From: Sphingobacterium spiritivorum ATCC 33861
Lineage (GTDB): Bacteria; Bacteroidota; Bacteroidia; Sphingobacteriales; Sphingobacteriaceae
DNA: 64,000 nucleotides
NCBI RefSeq assembly: GCF_000143765.1
Contig: NZ_GL379770.1
Location: forward strand, 372,001-436,000
Direction of reading: 5' to 3'
Shown: positions 51,471-60,427 of the stretch, in pieces
Position numbering within the stretch: the first letter of the stretch is position 1
Layout of the letters: the number at the start of each line of letters is the position of its first letter
The notes under the pieces: generated by a model
The model's database searches: none
The model's input: the letters and a program-made list of their open reading frames with translations, nothing else
Told to the model about the DNA's origin: nothing
Position numbers and translations under genes: made by a program

Positions 51471-52352
51471 ATGAAATCATTATCAAAAATAGTGATGGTA
51501 ATCGCCGTATTACTATCCTCAATGAATGGTTTCGCACAAATCAAAAATGCGAAAACAGAAACCGTAAAGATTTACGGCAATTGTGGTATGTGTAAAACCA
51601 CCATCGAAAAAGCAGGTAACATAAAAAAGGTAGCCAACGTGGACTGGAACAAAGATACCAAGATGGCTACGCTCACGTATGACAGCGAGAAAACAAATCA
51701 GGATGAAATCCTGAAACGTATCGCTTTGGCGGGTTATGATAGTGAGAAGTTCCGTGCGCCGGATGACGTATATGCGAAACTGGCTGAATGCTGCCAGTAC
51801 GATAGACCTTTGAAGACAATTGCCCAAAACAAAGGGGCGGCAATGGACATGAAAGTCGGACATGGCAATCACAACCACGGTGAAATGGCAGCACCCGCTA
51901 ACAAGGATGCAGCTCAAAATCAATCACAGCTAAAAGCTGTGTTTGACAACTACTTTTCAGTGAAAGATGCTTTGATAAAAACCGATGAGGCAACTGCATC
52001 TGCCAAAGCCGCTGAATTGGCTGCATCCCTTAAAGCAGTCGATATGAACAAGCTTTCGGCAGAGGAACATACGGCTTGGATGAAAGTAATGCAGGACTTG
52101 ACAGCTAATGCGGAAAGCATTTCAAAATCAAAAGACGTTGCAAAACAAAGAAGTGCTTTTGCGGCACTTTCGGGAAGCATCTACATACTGGCTAAAGTGT
52201 CTAAACAGGATACACCAGTTTATTACCAGCACTGTCCTATGTACAATGGAGGTAAGGGGGCCAATTGGCTAAGTAAAGAGAATGCCATTAAAAACCCATA
52301 TTACGGCTCACAGATGCTTACCTGCGGCAGTACGGTCGAAACCATTAAATAA
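51471..52352 (+). CDS. Periplasmic HMA-DUF3347 fusion protein
   Basis: 293 residues. Signal peptide MKSLSKIVMVIAVLLSS...FAQ (like the proteins at 16850 and 19952). HMA domain (about 28-95) with YGNCGMCKTTIEKAG and the closing AECCQYDRP, a His-rich linker (HGNHNHGEM), then a DUF3347 domain (about 145-290) ending HCPMYNGGKGANWLS...NPYYGSQMLTCG. It combines in one periplasmic protein two domains that are separate in locus 1 (CusB C-terminus and the protein at 19952). Likely binds and passes on Cu(I). Confidence 0.85.
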   Translation: MKSLSKIVMVIAVLLSSMNGFAQIKNAKTETVKIYGNCGMCKTTIEKAGNIKKVANVDWNKDTKMATLTYDSEKTNQDEILKRIALAGYDSEKFRAPDDVYAKLAECCQYDRPLKTIAQNKGAAMDMKVGHGNHNHGEMAAPANKDAAQNQSQLKAVFDNYFSVKDALIKTDEATASAKAAELAASLKAVDMNKLSAEEHTAWMKVMQDLTANAESISKSKDVAKQRSAFAALSGSIYILAKVSKQDTPVYYQHCPMYNGGKGANWLSKENAIKNPYYGSQMLTCGSTVETIK

Positions 52353-52366
52353 CAGGTCGGAAAGCT

Positions 52367-52672
52367 ATGGAACAGTATAGTGATATGGTGCAGGCTCTTA
52401 AAGACCTAAGACAACGTGGGTACAGTATTGATTTTAGTCTGTTGCCGGACTGCCTTTACTGTGCGTCAAAGAGCCTGAAACTAAAACCGGAGGATTTTAC
52501 GGTTACGGAAACTCATAGGTTTGAAAGCCTCGACAGCAGTCCTGATAACAATGCCGTGATTTATGCCATATCGTCCAATGACGGTAAGAGCAAAGGGGTA
52601 CTTGTTGATGCCTATGGTACTTATGCTGAAGAAATGACCCATGAGATGGTAAAAAAATTAAATGCAACATAA
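52367..52672 (+). CDS. Small conserved protein (phosphoribosylpyrophosphate-synthetase-like annotation in Bacteroidota)
   Basis: 101 residues: ALKDLRQRGYSIDFSLLPDCLYCAS, then a FTVTETHRFESLDSSPDNNAVIYAISSNDGKSKGVLVDAYGTYAEEM stretch. Homologues are often labelled PRPP synthetase, but the length and motifs do not support that enzyme. It has a Cys pair (CLYC) that might bind metal. It lies between the HMA-DUF3347 gene (14 nt) and the ATPase (18 nt), so it is part of the copper operon. Function unknown. Confidence 0.65.
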   Translation: MEQYSDMVQALKDLRQRGYSIDFSLLPDCLYCASKSLKLKPEDFTVTETHRFESLDSSPDNNAVIYAISSNDGKSKGVLVDAYGTYAEEMTHEMVKKLNAT

Positions 52673-52690
52673 CTTTTAAAATCCCTTGTT

Positions 52691-54811
52691 ATGAAAAAAT
52701 ACACGTGTCCCATGCACCCGCAGGTGCTAAAAGACGAACCGGGCAAATGCCCTCTTTGTGGCATGGCATTGGTTCCCGGTGGCGGTACGTCAGCTTCTCA
52801 TGAACACACGCCAGAACATGAGCATTCCGGGCATTCTCAACATGGCCATGATGACGAAAACTTTGATAAACATGAGGGGCATAATACAGGCGATTTCCTC
52901 ACACGTTTTTGGATAAGCCTTGTCATTACAATCCCTATCCTGCTCCTGTCGCACATGATACAGCAATGGTTGGGTTTCTCCCTTGCTTTCAATGGCGATA
53001 AATATGTGCTGTTGGCATTGGGTACGGTGATTTATTGCTATGGAGGCTTACCGTTCCTAAAGGGAATGATTGGCGAGGTGAAAGCCAAAGCCATAGGGAT
53101 GATGACACTTGTTGCCATTGCCATATCCGTAGCCTATGTTTATTCCGTAGCCGTTGTATTTGGCTTGCAGGGTATGGACTTCTTTTGGGAACTGGCAACC
53201 CTAATTGACATCATGCTGTTAGGGCATTGGCTGGAAATGCGTTCCCAAATGGCTGCTTCACGGGCATTACAGTCATTGGTGGCTTTGCTGCCCAACGATG
53301 TTACCGTGGAACGTGGCGGAGAAGCTGTAAAGATAAAGCTCGAAGACCTGCAAAGCGGTGAAACGGCTATCATAAAACCGGGAGAAAAAATTCCAGCCGA
53401 TGGATTGGTACTGGAGGGGCTTTCGTATATCAACGAGAGTATGCTTACCGGGGAAAGTGTTCCCGTAAAAAAGGAAAAGGACGGAAAGGTCATCGCAGGC
53501 TCTATCAATGGCGATGGTGCGCTGAAAGTTAAGGTAACAGCCGTGGGAAAAGACAGCTACCTGAACAGGGTTATCAATCTTGTGCAGGAAGCGCAGGCTA
53601 CTAAGTCTAATACACAGAACCTTGCGGACAAAGTTGCCAAATGGCTCACCTTTATTGCCATTGCCGTGGGCATAGGCACATTTGCCTATTGGTATGCAAG
53701 CAGTGGAGATATTGCCTTTGCGCTTGAAAGAATGGTGACGGTAATGGTAACGGCCTGCCCGCACGCATTGGGCGTGGCTATCCCGTTGGTGGTCGCCATT
53801 TCCACAACGCTTTCGGCGACCAATGGCCTGCTCATCCGCAACCGTACGGCATTTGAAACCACCCGAAAACTTTCCACCGTCATTTTTGATAAGACCGGAA
53901 CGCTCACCAAAGGTTCCCATGCCGTAGAAAAGGTTATACCGTTAACAGACGAATATAATGCCGATGAGGTTATCCAGTATGCTGCCGCAGTACAGCAAAA
54001 TTCGGAACACCATATCGCCAAAGGCATTATGGCTACATTGAAAGAAAAGAGCCTTGCCTTATGGAAGTCTGAAAACTTCAGCTATATGCAGGGCATAGGT
54101 GTTAAAGGTGTTGTGAACGGGAAAAATGTCGTAGCTGGCGGCCCGAATTATTTCACCGAAAACCACCTTTCCCTGCCGGAAATACCAAGCGAAATCAATC
54201 AGGAAGCCGAAACGGTCAACTTTGTCCTCATTGATGACCGGGTAATCGGCATCATTACTTTGGCAGACAGCATCCGTGAGGGGTCGGCACAGGCGATTGA
54301 GGAACTCAAAAAAATGGGCATCAAGTCCTTTCTGCTCACCGGGGACAACGACAGGATTGCTGCTGCCGTAGCCGGAAAATTGGGTATGGACGGGTATTTG
54401 GCTAATGTGCTTCCGCACAACAAGCAGGAGAAAGTAAAGGAGTTTCAGGCAAAAGGCGAAATCGTAGCAATGACTGGTGATGGTGTAAATGATGCACCTG
54501 CACTGGCACAGGCAGATGTGGGCATTGCCGTGGGTTCCGGTACGGACGTGGCTGCCGAAACAGCGGATATCATATTGGTAGACAGCGACCCGAGGGATGT
54601 GGTCAAACTGATTGACTTCGGCAAACTTACCTACAAAAAGATGGTACAGAACCTGATATGGGCGGTTGGCTACAACGTGGTGGCAATACCCCTTGCGGCA
54701 GGCGTACTCTATCCGAATTTTGTTTTAAGTCCCGCTATGGGTGCTGTGCTGATGAGTGTAAGCACCATTGTAGTGGCTATTAACGCAAGTTTTTTAAAAA
54801 TCAAAAAATAA
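52691..54811 (+). CDS. CopB-type P1B-ATPase with CPH motif
   Basis: 706 residues. An N-terminal heavy-metal-binding domain (KYTCPMHPQVLKDEPGKCPLCGMALVP, in two parts, about 3-29), a His-rich spacer (EHTPEHEHSGHSQHGHDDE, about 37-58), then membrane helices. The TM motif is CPH (TACPHALGVAIPLV, about 354), not CPC, which places it in P1B-3, linked to Cu(II)/Cu(I)/Ag. DKTGTLTKG (about 399), SEHHIAKGI and GDGVNDAPA (about 596) complete the ATPase. It complements the CPC-type CopA at 48030. Confidence 0.93.
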   Translation: MKKYTCPMHPQVLKDEPGKCPLCGMALVPGGGTSASHEHTPEHEHSGHSQHGHDDENFDKHEGHNTGDFLTRFWISLVITIPILLLSHMIQQWLGFSLAFNGDKYVLLALGTVIYCYGGLPFLKGMIGEVKAKAIGMMTLVAIAISVAYVYSVAVVFGLQGMDFFWELATLIDIMLLGHWLEMRSQMAASRALQSLVALLPNDVTVERGGEAVKIKLEDLQSGETAIIKPGEKIPADGLVLEGLSYINESMLTGESVPVKKEKDGKVIAGSINGDGALKVKVTAVGKDSYLNRVINLVQEAQATKSNTQNLADKVAKWLTFIAIAVGIGTFAYWYASSGDIAFALERMVTVMVTACPHALGVAIPLVVAISTTLSATNGLLIRNRTAFETTRKLSTVIFDKTGTLTKGSHAVEKVIPLTDEYNADEVIQYAAAVQQNSEHHIAKGIMATLKEKSLALWKSENFSYMQGIGVKGVVNGKNVVAGGPNYFTENHLSLPEIPSEINQEAETVNFVLIDDRVIGIITLADSIREGSAQAIEELKKMGIKSFLLTGDNDRIAAAVAGKLGMDGYLANVLPHNKQEKVKEFQAKGEIVAMTGDGVNDAPALAQADVGIAVGSGTDVAAETADIILVDSDPRDVVKLIDFGKLTYKKMVQNLIWAVGYNVVAIPLAAGVLYPNFVLSPAMGAVLMSVSTIVVAINASFLKIKK

Positions 54812-54817
54812 ATAAAA

Positions 54818-55483
54818 ATGAAAAATCTAACATTATCAATCATTGCTGTTATCATGGCATTTGTAACAGTATCATGCAATCAGGCATCCAACAAAAACGA
54901 GCAGTCTTCAAGTGATACTGCTGTTGTATCACAAGAACAGTCAGCTTCCCAACCAAAAGAGGATGATACGGTAGCTGCGCCCGTTGTGAGTGAAACTCCG
55001 AGCGGTCAGGAAGCAAAAGCAACAGGAAAAGAAGAAGCAAAAAACTTTTCTATTGCGCCCATAGTTACCGATTATCTGTCCTTAAAGAACGCCCTTGTTT
55101 CGGACGATGACAAAGCTGCCGCCAGTTCAGGGAAAAAGCTGTTAGCTACCCTGAATAAAGTGGACATGAAAGCCGTTCCTGCCGATAAGCACAAAAAGTA
55201 CATGGACATAGCGGACGATGCTAAAGAACACGCAGAACATATCGGGGAAAATGTCGGCAACATCCACCACCAGCGGGAACATTTGGCCTCGCTTGGCGAA
55301 GATTTGAAAGACCTGATTGATTTGTTCGGTACATCGCAAACATTGTATCAGGACCATTGCCCGATGTTCAATGACGGTAAGGGTGCTGTTTGGTTCAGCG
55401 AAAACAAGGAAATCAAAAACCCTTACTACGGTTCTAAAATGCTGACCTGCGGTAAGGTGGAAAAAACAATTAACAGCAAATAA
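54818..55483 (+). CDS. DUF3347 lipoprotein (locus 2)
   Basis: 221 residues. Lipobox-like VTVSC at about 16-20, a Ser/Gln/Glu-rich linker, then a helical domain with HAEHIGENVGNIHHQREHLASLG (about 138-160) and the end HCPMFNDGKGAVWFS...NPYYGSKMLTCGKVEK. Same layout as the protein at 20972, with a longer linker. It lies 6 nt after the ATPase and probably binds copper at the membrane surface before transfer to pump or oxidase. Confidence 0.83.
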   Translation: MKNLTLSIIAVIMAFVTVSCNQASNKNEQSSSDTAVVSQEQSASQPKEDDTVAAPVVSETPSGQEAKATGKEEAKNFSIAPIVTDYLSLKNALVSDDDKAAASSGKKLLATLNKVDMKAVPADKHKKYMDIADDAKEHAEHIGENVGNIHHQREHLASLGEDLKDLIDLFGTSQTLYQDHCPMFNDGKGAVWFSENKEIKNPYYGSKMLTCGKVEKTINSK

Positions 55484-55494
55484 AATTCAGGGTT

Positions 55495-56019
55495 ATGGAA
55501 AATATGCAAAACAGTCACCATGCGGGTCATTCCTCGGAGCATGGCACGCACAATACAAAACATGCTTCGGCCATGTACAAACGCTTTGCGGTGATGGCTG
55601 TAGCCATGTTCGCAGTGATGTATTTTATCATGTACGCCATGATTGACGGGTGGCAGAACCTGATACCCAATATCAACAATTTGTACATGACCCTGCTGAT
55701 GACCTCGGCAATGCTGCTTATCGAATTAGCGATAATGAAAGTAATGTACCCCAACAGGAAGATGAATTGGGCGATAGCCATCATCTCGGTTGCTGTTGGC
55801 ATCTTTTCATGGTTTGGTATCAGGGAACAAATCAATGTCGGGGACAAGCAGTTTGCAAAGGGTATGATACCCCATCACGCAGCAGCCATATTGATGTCCG
55901 AAAAGGCACACCTGACCGACCCGGAACTGATAGAGCTGCAAAAAAATATACTTAAAACCCAAGCGGAAGAAATTGAACTAATGAAGCGCAAGCTAAAAGA
56001 GTTTGAAGAAAGTAAATAA
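55495..56019 (+). CDS. Membrane-bound DUF305 protein
   Basis: 174 residues. A His-rich start (NSHHAGHSSEHGTHNTKHA), three hydrophobic segments (about 32-50, 62-82, 92-108), then MIPHHAAAILMSEKAHLTDPELIELQKNILKTQAEEIELMKRKL, the DUF305 helix-loop with His-His and Met. The first half is a membrane anchor and the DUF305 part faces the periplasm. Related to CopM-type copper binders and to the lipoprotein at 32821. It belongs to the same operon. Confidence 0.83.
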   Translation: MENMQNSHHAGHSSEHGTHNTKHASAMYKRFAVMAVAMFAVMYFIMYAMIDGWQNLIPNINNLYMTLLMTSAMLLIELAIMKVMYPNRKMNWAIAIISVAVGIFSWFGIREQINVGDKQFAKGMIPHHAAAILMSEKAHLTDPELIELQKNILKTQAEEIELMKRKLKEFEESK

Positions 56020-56045
56020 TAAAATTTAAAAAAACAAGTTTGGAC

Positions 56046-56465
56046 ATGAACAAAATAATAATTGGCTTTATTTCCTTATTAACCCTGCTATTCACCGCTT
56101 GCGGTCAGGCGGGGTCAAATAAGGATGAAGCGGAACAGCAGCATTCGCAGGCAACTCCGGAAAGCAACGGACATACTACCCAAATAGGTGAATTGGTTCC
56201 ATCGGATGAAGTCTGCATGGTCAACGATGCCTATATGGGCAAAAGGCAGTTTGACGTAAAATTTGATGGTAAAACCTATTACGGATGTTGCGAAATGTGT
56301 AAGGAACGTATTCCAAAAGATGCGACCGTGCGGATGGCGATAGACCCCTATTCCCATAAGCAGGTAGACAAAGCTAATGCGGTGATTGCTGTGACAGGAA
56401 ATAACGGTGAAGTTTCTTATTTTGAAAACAAGGAGAATTATGCCAAGTATGTGAAAAAACAGTAG
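56046..56465 (+). CDS. TRASH-like Cys-rich lipoprotein (locus 2)
   Basis: 139 residues from the ATG at 56046 (a TTG two codons earlier is possible). Lipobox LLFTAC (about 14-19), polar linker, then VCMVNDAYMGKRQFDVKFDGKTYYGCCEMCKERIP (about 58-92), nearly the same as the protein at 20528: CM...GCCxMC, a TRASH/YHS-like metal site. The position between DUF305 and the haem-binding gene is conserved relative to the oxidase, indicating a role in copper handling before oxidation or export (inferred). Confidence 0.72.
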   Translation: MNKIIIGFISLLTLLFTACGQAGSNKDEAEQQHSQATPESNGHTTQIGELVPSDEVCMVNDAYMGKRQFDVKFDGKTYYGCCEMCKERIPKDATVRMAIDPYSHKQVDKANAVIAVTGNNGEVSYFENKENYAKYVKKQ

Positions 56466-56497
56466 ACACAAAAAGATGAAGCCACAATAAAATAATT

Positions 56498-56953
56498 ATG
56501 ACCATAAAGAAGAAAATCATATTGGGGCTGGCTGTCGTCCTGATTGCCATACAGTTCTTTCAGCCCTTACGGAACCAGGCGGTTGAAGTGCCAGCCACCC
56601 ATATCGAAAGGGTGTACACCGTACCCCAAAATGTAAAGGCTATCCTTGTTCAGTCCTGTTATGACTGCCATAGCAACAATACCCATTATCCGTGGTACAG
56701 CCGTATCCAGCCCGGCGCATGGTACATGGCAGAGCATATAAAAAAGGGGAAAGAGGAACTCAACTTTAGCGAATTTGGCGACTATTCTGTCCGCAGGCAG
56801 CGAAACAAGTTCAGGGCTATGGCCGGGCAGGTTAAGGACGGGGAAATGCCATTGTCGTCATATACGCTAATTCATCGTAATGCAGTATTGTCACCGGAGG
56901 ATAAGCAGGTTTTGATAGCGTGGTTTGGCACAATGGAAGACAGCATTAAATAA
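56498..56953 (+). CDS. Haem-binding domain protein (locus 2)
   Basis: 151 residues. One membrane anchor (about 7-22), then LVQSCYDCHSNNTHYPWYSRIQPGAW with CxxCH (about 52-58) and RQRNKFRAMAGQVKDGEMPLSSYTLIH. A close relative of 28581. It lies 13 nt before the oxidase. It might exchange electrons with the multicopper oxidase, but no experiment on this pair is known to me. Confidence 0.83.
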   Translation: MTIKKKIILGLAVVLIAIQFFQPLRNQAVEVPATHIERVYTVPQNVKAILVQSCYDCHSNNTHYPWYSRIQPGAWYMAEHIKKGKEELNFSEFGDYSVRRQRNKFRAMAGQVKDGEMPLSSYTLIHRNAVLSPEDKQVLIAWFGTMEDSIK

Positions 56954-56966
56954 AATTTTTCAACGA

Positions 56967-59240
56967 ATGAACAGATATAAAAAAATACCCATAAGAATAT
57001 TGCAAACAGTGCTGATGCTGCTTTGCACGCAAACGCTGTTTGCACAGAGAGTAGTGCATTACGAGCTGTATGTAAAAGATACACTTGTCAACTATGCAGG
57101 TAAGCAAAAAAGGGCGATTGCCGTAAACGGGCAAATCCCCATGCCCACCCTTACCTTTACCGAGGGCGACACTGCCGAAATAGTGGTGCACAACCAATTG
57201 AAAGAAAGCACATCACTGCACTGGCATGGTGTGTTCCTGCCCAATAAAGAAGACGGTGTGCCCTGGCTTACGCAAAAGCCCATCGCACCGGGTACAACCT
57301 ACACCTACCGTTTTCCGATTATCCAGCATGGCACGCACTGGTATCATTCGCACTCAGGCTTGCAGGAGCAGATAGGCATGTACGGTAGTTTTATCATGAA
57401 AAAAAGAGGCGACGATAAAACCTTTAGAAAAGGAATTGACGATTTGCCGACCGTCCCGATTATATTAAGTGAGTGGACAAATCTTAACCCGGATAACATC
57501 AACCGTATGCTACACAATGCAAATGATTGGGCGGCCATTAAGAAAGGTGCTACGCAATCGTACGTTGAAGCTATTAAGGAGGGAAAATTAGGCGTAAAGG
57601 TAAAAAATGAGTGGAAACGGATGCTGGCGATGGATGTCAGTGATGTTTACTATGATAAAATCCTAATAAATGGTAGCCATAGCACCGATTTGAAAACAAT
57701 TGGTGGTAAAAAGCTAAAAGCAGGTGACAAAGTCAGATTACGCGTTTCCAATGGCGGGGCGTCTTCGTATTTCTGGCTAAGATATGCTGGAGGGAAAATT
57801 ACAGTAGTAGCGAATGATGGAAATGATGTTGAGCCTGTAGAAGTGGATAGATTAATCATTGCAGTTTCTGAAACTTACGATATTGTAGTGACTATCCCTC
57901 AAGATGGGTTAGCATATGAGTTTTTAGCAACAACCGAGGACAGAACACAATCAGCAAGCTACTTTATAGGTGATGGGGTCAAACAGCTTATTTCCCCGCT
58001 CCCACGATTGAAGTATTTCGAGGGGATGAAGATGATGAACGATATGATGAAAATGAATGGCGATTTGGACGATATGGGCATGAAGATGAGCCTGAACCAA
58101 ATGGACATGAATGTAGTGATGTATCCCGAAATTACCGGAGATGCAGCAAAGAAATCAGACCACAGCAAGCATGAAGGTATGAACATGGATGACGACCCTA
58201 ACCGTTACAACGCTAATGCCTTGGGAGACATCAAAACATTAAATTATGCTATGTTGCAATCGCCTTACAACACCTCCCTTCCAAAAGATGCGCCTGTAAA
58301 AGAGTTGAAGTTCACACTTACTGGCAACATGAACCGCTATGTATGGAGCATGGATAATAAAATACTTTCGGAAACGGACAAAATACCTGTAAAAAAAGGA
58401 GAAATCCTACGGATTACCATTTATAATAATTCGATGATGCGGCATCCTATGCATCTTCACGGATTTGATTTTAGGGTGATAAACGGAAAAGGCGAAAAAT
58501 CGCCGCTTAAAAATGTGTTGGATATCATGCCTATGGAAACGGATACCATTGAGTTTTTAGCAAATGAGGAAGGTGATTGGTTCTTTCATTGCCATATATT
58601 ATATCACATGATGGCGGGAATGAACAGGGTGTTTGAAGTTGGAGACTACAATAACCCCTATTTACCTGACAAGGCAAAAGCCTATAAAGAATTGCAAAGA
58701 GAAAGTAATATGCCCCATTTTATGGCACAAAACGATTTTGCAACCAATGGTAATGATGGAGAAGCTATGCTAATGAATGCACGCTATCAATTAGGAACAG
58801 AATGGCGCTTAGGCTATAATAGTATGCACGGGTATGAAGTAGAAACTCACTTAGGTAGATACATTGGAAAGATGCAATGGTTCATGCCCTTTGTAGGTTT
58901 TGATTTTCGTTACCGGAAAATGGGAGAAGATGAGCACGAAAAGAACATATTTGGACAAACCAACAAGAAAGACACCCGCAAGGCGTTCAGTTTAGGGTTT
59001 ATGTATACGTTACCTATGCTGGTCAATTTCCAGGCAGAAGTATATCACGATGGAATTGTAAGATTGCAGTTAATGCGCGAAGATATTCCAATTTCAAAAA
59101 GATTAAGAGGTGGCTTCATGGTAAATACCGACTTAGAATATATGGGGGAGCTTAGGTATATCATCAATAAAAATATAGGTATACGTACCCACTATGATAG
59201 TGATATGGGATTTGGTGTAGGGCTTGCATTGACATATTAA
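56967..59240 (+). CDS. Multicopper oxidase fused to a CopB-like outer-membrane domain
   Basis: 757 residues from MNRYKKIPIR; an ATG 42 nt upstream overlaps the previous gene and lacks a signal peptide. Three cupredoxin domains: LHWHGVF (about 85), HWYHSHSG (about 127), HPMHLHGFDF (about 495) and HCHILYHMMAGM (about 545-556) supply the trinuclear and T1 copper ligands. A Met-rich loop (MKMMNDMMKMNGDLDDMGMKMS) before domain 3 may bind Cu(I) substrate. From about 580 a beta-strand-rich domain resembles CopB and ends in a terminal Tyr. It oxidises Cu(I) to Cu(II) in the periplasm (family knowledge). The intact counterpart of the remnant at 30046. Confidence 0.92.
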   Translation: MNRYKKIPIRILQTVLMLLCTQTLFAQRVVHYELYVKDTLVNYAGKQKRAIAVNGQIPMPTLTFTEGDTAEIVVHNQLKESTSLHWHGVFLPNKEDGVPWLTQKPIAPGTTYTYRFPIIQHGTHWYHSHSGLQEQIGMYGSFIMKKRGDDKTFRKGIDDLPTVPIILSEWTNLNPDNINRMLHNANDWAAIKKGATQSYVEAIKEGKLGVKVKNEWKRMLAMDVSDVYYDKILINGSHSTDLKTIGGKKLKAGDKVRLRVSNGGASSYFWLRYAGGKITVVANDGNDVEPVEVDRLIIAVSETYDIVVTIPQDGLAYEFLATTEDRTQSASYFIGDGVKQLISPLPRLKYFEGMKMMNDMMKMNGDLDDMGMKMSLNQMDMNVVMYPEITGDAAKKSDHSKHEGMNMDDDPNRYNANALGDIKTLNYAMLQSPYNTSLPKDAPVKELKFTLTGNMNRYVWSMDNKILSETDKIPVKKGEILRITIYNNSMMRHPMHLHGFDFRVINGKGEKSPLKNVLDIMPMETDTIEFLANEEGDWFFHCHILYHMMAGMNRVFEVGDYNNPYLPDKAKAYKELQRESNMPHFMAQNDFATNGNDGEAMLMNARYQLGTEWRLGYNSMHGYEVETHLGRYIGKMQWFMPFVGFDFRYRKMGEDEHEKNIFGQTNKKDTRKAFSLGFMYTLPMLVNFQAEVYHDGIVRLQLMREDIPISKRLRGGFMVNTDLEYMGELRYIINKNIGIRTHYDSDMGFGVGLALTY

Positions 59241-59475
59241 AATAAAATACCGGATGGTTGTAAACTGCAAACCGTAAAATTACGGCAAAATACAGTGGGT
59301 GATGCGGGGTATAATTCGTTTGGATTAACCTGCATCATACTACAACCCATCAGACAATACAACAGTTCCACCACCAGCATCATACTGGTTGTTCTTTCAT
59401 GTAGTTGCATGGGCTAATACGAGCAGTATTAGCATTTCTATATTAATCAGTATCATATTTATCAAAATGAAACGA

Positions 59476-60309
59476 ATGGATAAATTTTACAATGAAACAT
59501 ATCTTAAATTGGAAACAGAAATCCAAGAACTGGAGATTGAAAACGATAACCCGGTACAACGGACAGAAGCCATTATATACCGGATTGTGGAATGTCTGTC
59601 CGAAATTAAAGATTATGTTTTGAAACGAGGATTTACAAATGTTGATGAAGAAATCCGATTTTTTAAATATCAAAAGCCAGTCATTGTTTCAAAATTGATT
59701 TATTATAATGCCATTTACAAAATCGAGACGAGGAAGCCCTACGGGGCTAAGCGCATTAGAAAATATCTTAAAAAAGAATTGAAGAAGCTAAAAAGGTTTT
59801 TCGACAATAACATTGATTTTTATAAATATTACCGAAGCAACAACTCGTTTCTTGACGAGAAAATGTTTGTTCGGGGCAAGCACGATATAAAACTGTGGCT
59901 GGATACCTATTATTTTCAGTCCGACCAATCTTTTTCTACTTCCCACGATTATAAGGTAGCCAAGATAATGGCGAATGATTTGATACAGGTGTATCTCGAA
60001 GACCAGCTTTACTGCACCTACAAGCGTTTGTTTATAAAACGCACTGCTATTTCGGGGCTGAACTGGACAGGTAGTAAAGCTGCTTTGACAGAACTCATTT
60101 ACTCCCTATACTACCAAAGCGTTCTCGATAATGGCAATACGGATATTAGGTTGATAGCGGAATATTTTGAAAATGCCTTTAATATTGATTTGGGAAACTT
60201 TTACCATACCTATCTCGAAATACGCAACCGGAAACGAAACCGTACCAAATTCCTTGATGCACTGCGGGATAACCTTATTAAGAAAATGGATGAGCAGGAG
60301 GAAAAATAA
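59476..60309 (+). CDS. rteC: RteC-domain regulator (copy 2)
   Basis: 277 residues from MDKFYNETYLKLE; a start at 59467 is also plausible. FFKYQKPVIVSKLIYYNAIYKIETRKP (about 70) and FVRGKHDIKLWLDTYYFQSDQSFSTSHDYKVAKIMANDLIQVYLEDQL (about 135-180) match copy 1 at 30220 almost throughout. As in locus 1 it follows the multicopper oxidase. Two RteC genes in one stretch point to duplication of the oxidase-rteC end or to two nested elements. The gap 59241-59475 has no other gene. Confidence 0.85.
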   Translation: MDKFYNETYLKLETEIQELEIENDNPVQRTEAIIYRIVECLSEIKDYVLKRGFTNVDEEIRFFKYQKPVIVSKLIYYNAIYKIETRKPYGAKRIRKYLKKELKKLKRFFDNNIDFYKYYRSNNSFLDEKMFVRGKHDIKLWLDTYYFQSDQSFSTSHDYKVAKIMANDLIQVYLEDQLYCTYKRLFIKRTAISGLNWTGSKAALTELIYSLYYQSVLDNGNTDIRLIAEYFENAFNIDLGNFYHTYLEIRNRKRNRTKFLDALRDNLIKKMDEQEEK

Positions 60310-60325
60310 TGACAGCGATAGAAAG

Positions 60326-60360
60326 AGAAACGGCGGACTTGCAGATCCGCCGTTTCTTTT
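60326..60360 (+). terminator. Terminator after rteC copy 2
   Basis: AGAAACGGCGGA (60326-60337) / TCCGCCGTTTCT (60346-60357), 12-bp stem, 8-nt loop, then TTT. It ends the rightward transcript ahead of the leftward XRE genes. Confidence 0.9.
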
Positions 60361-60427
60361 AAAATTCTTCGCTTCTTGGTTACGAGGGAAGCCTGAATCT
60401 ATCGTTATGCTTTAAAAGATACTTTAG

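Noticed and set aside
52367..52672. Phosphoribosylpyrophosphate synthetase enzyme
   Set aside because: At 101 residues, without a PRPP-binding loop or the usual length of over 300, the enzyme name cannot be supported; kept as an unknown small protein.
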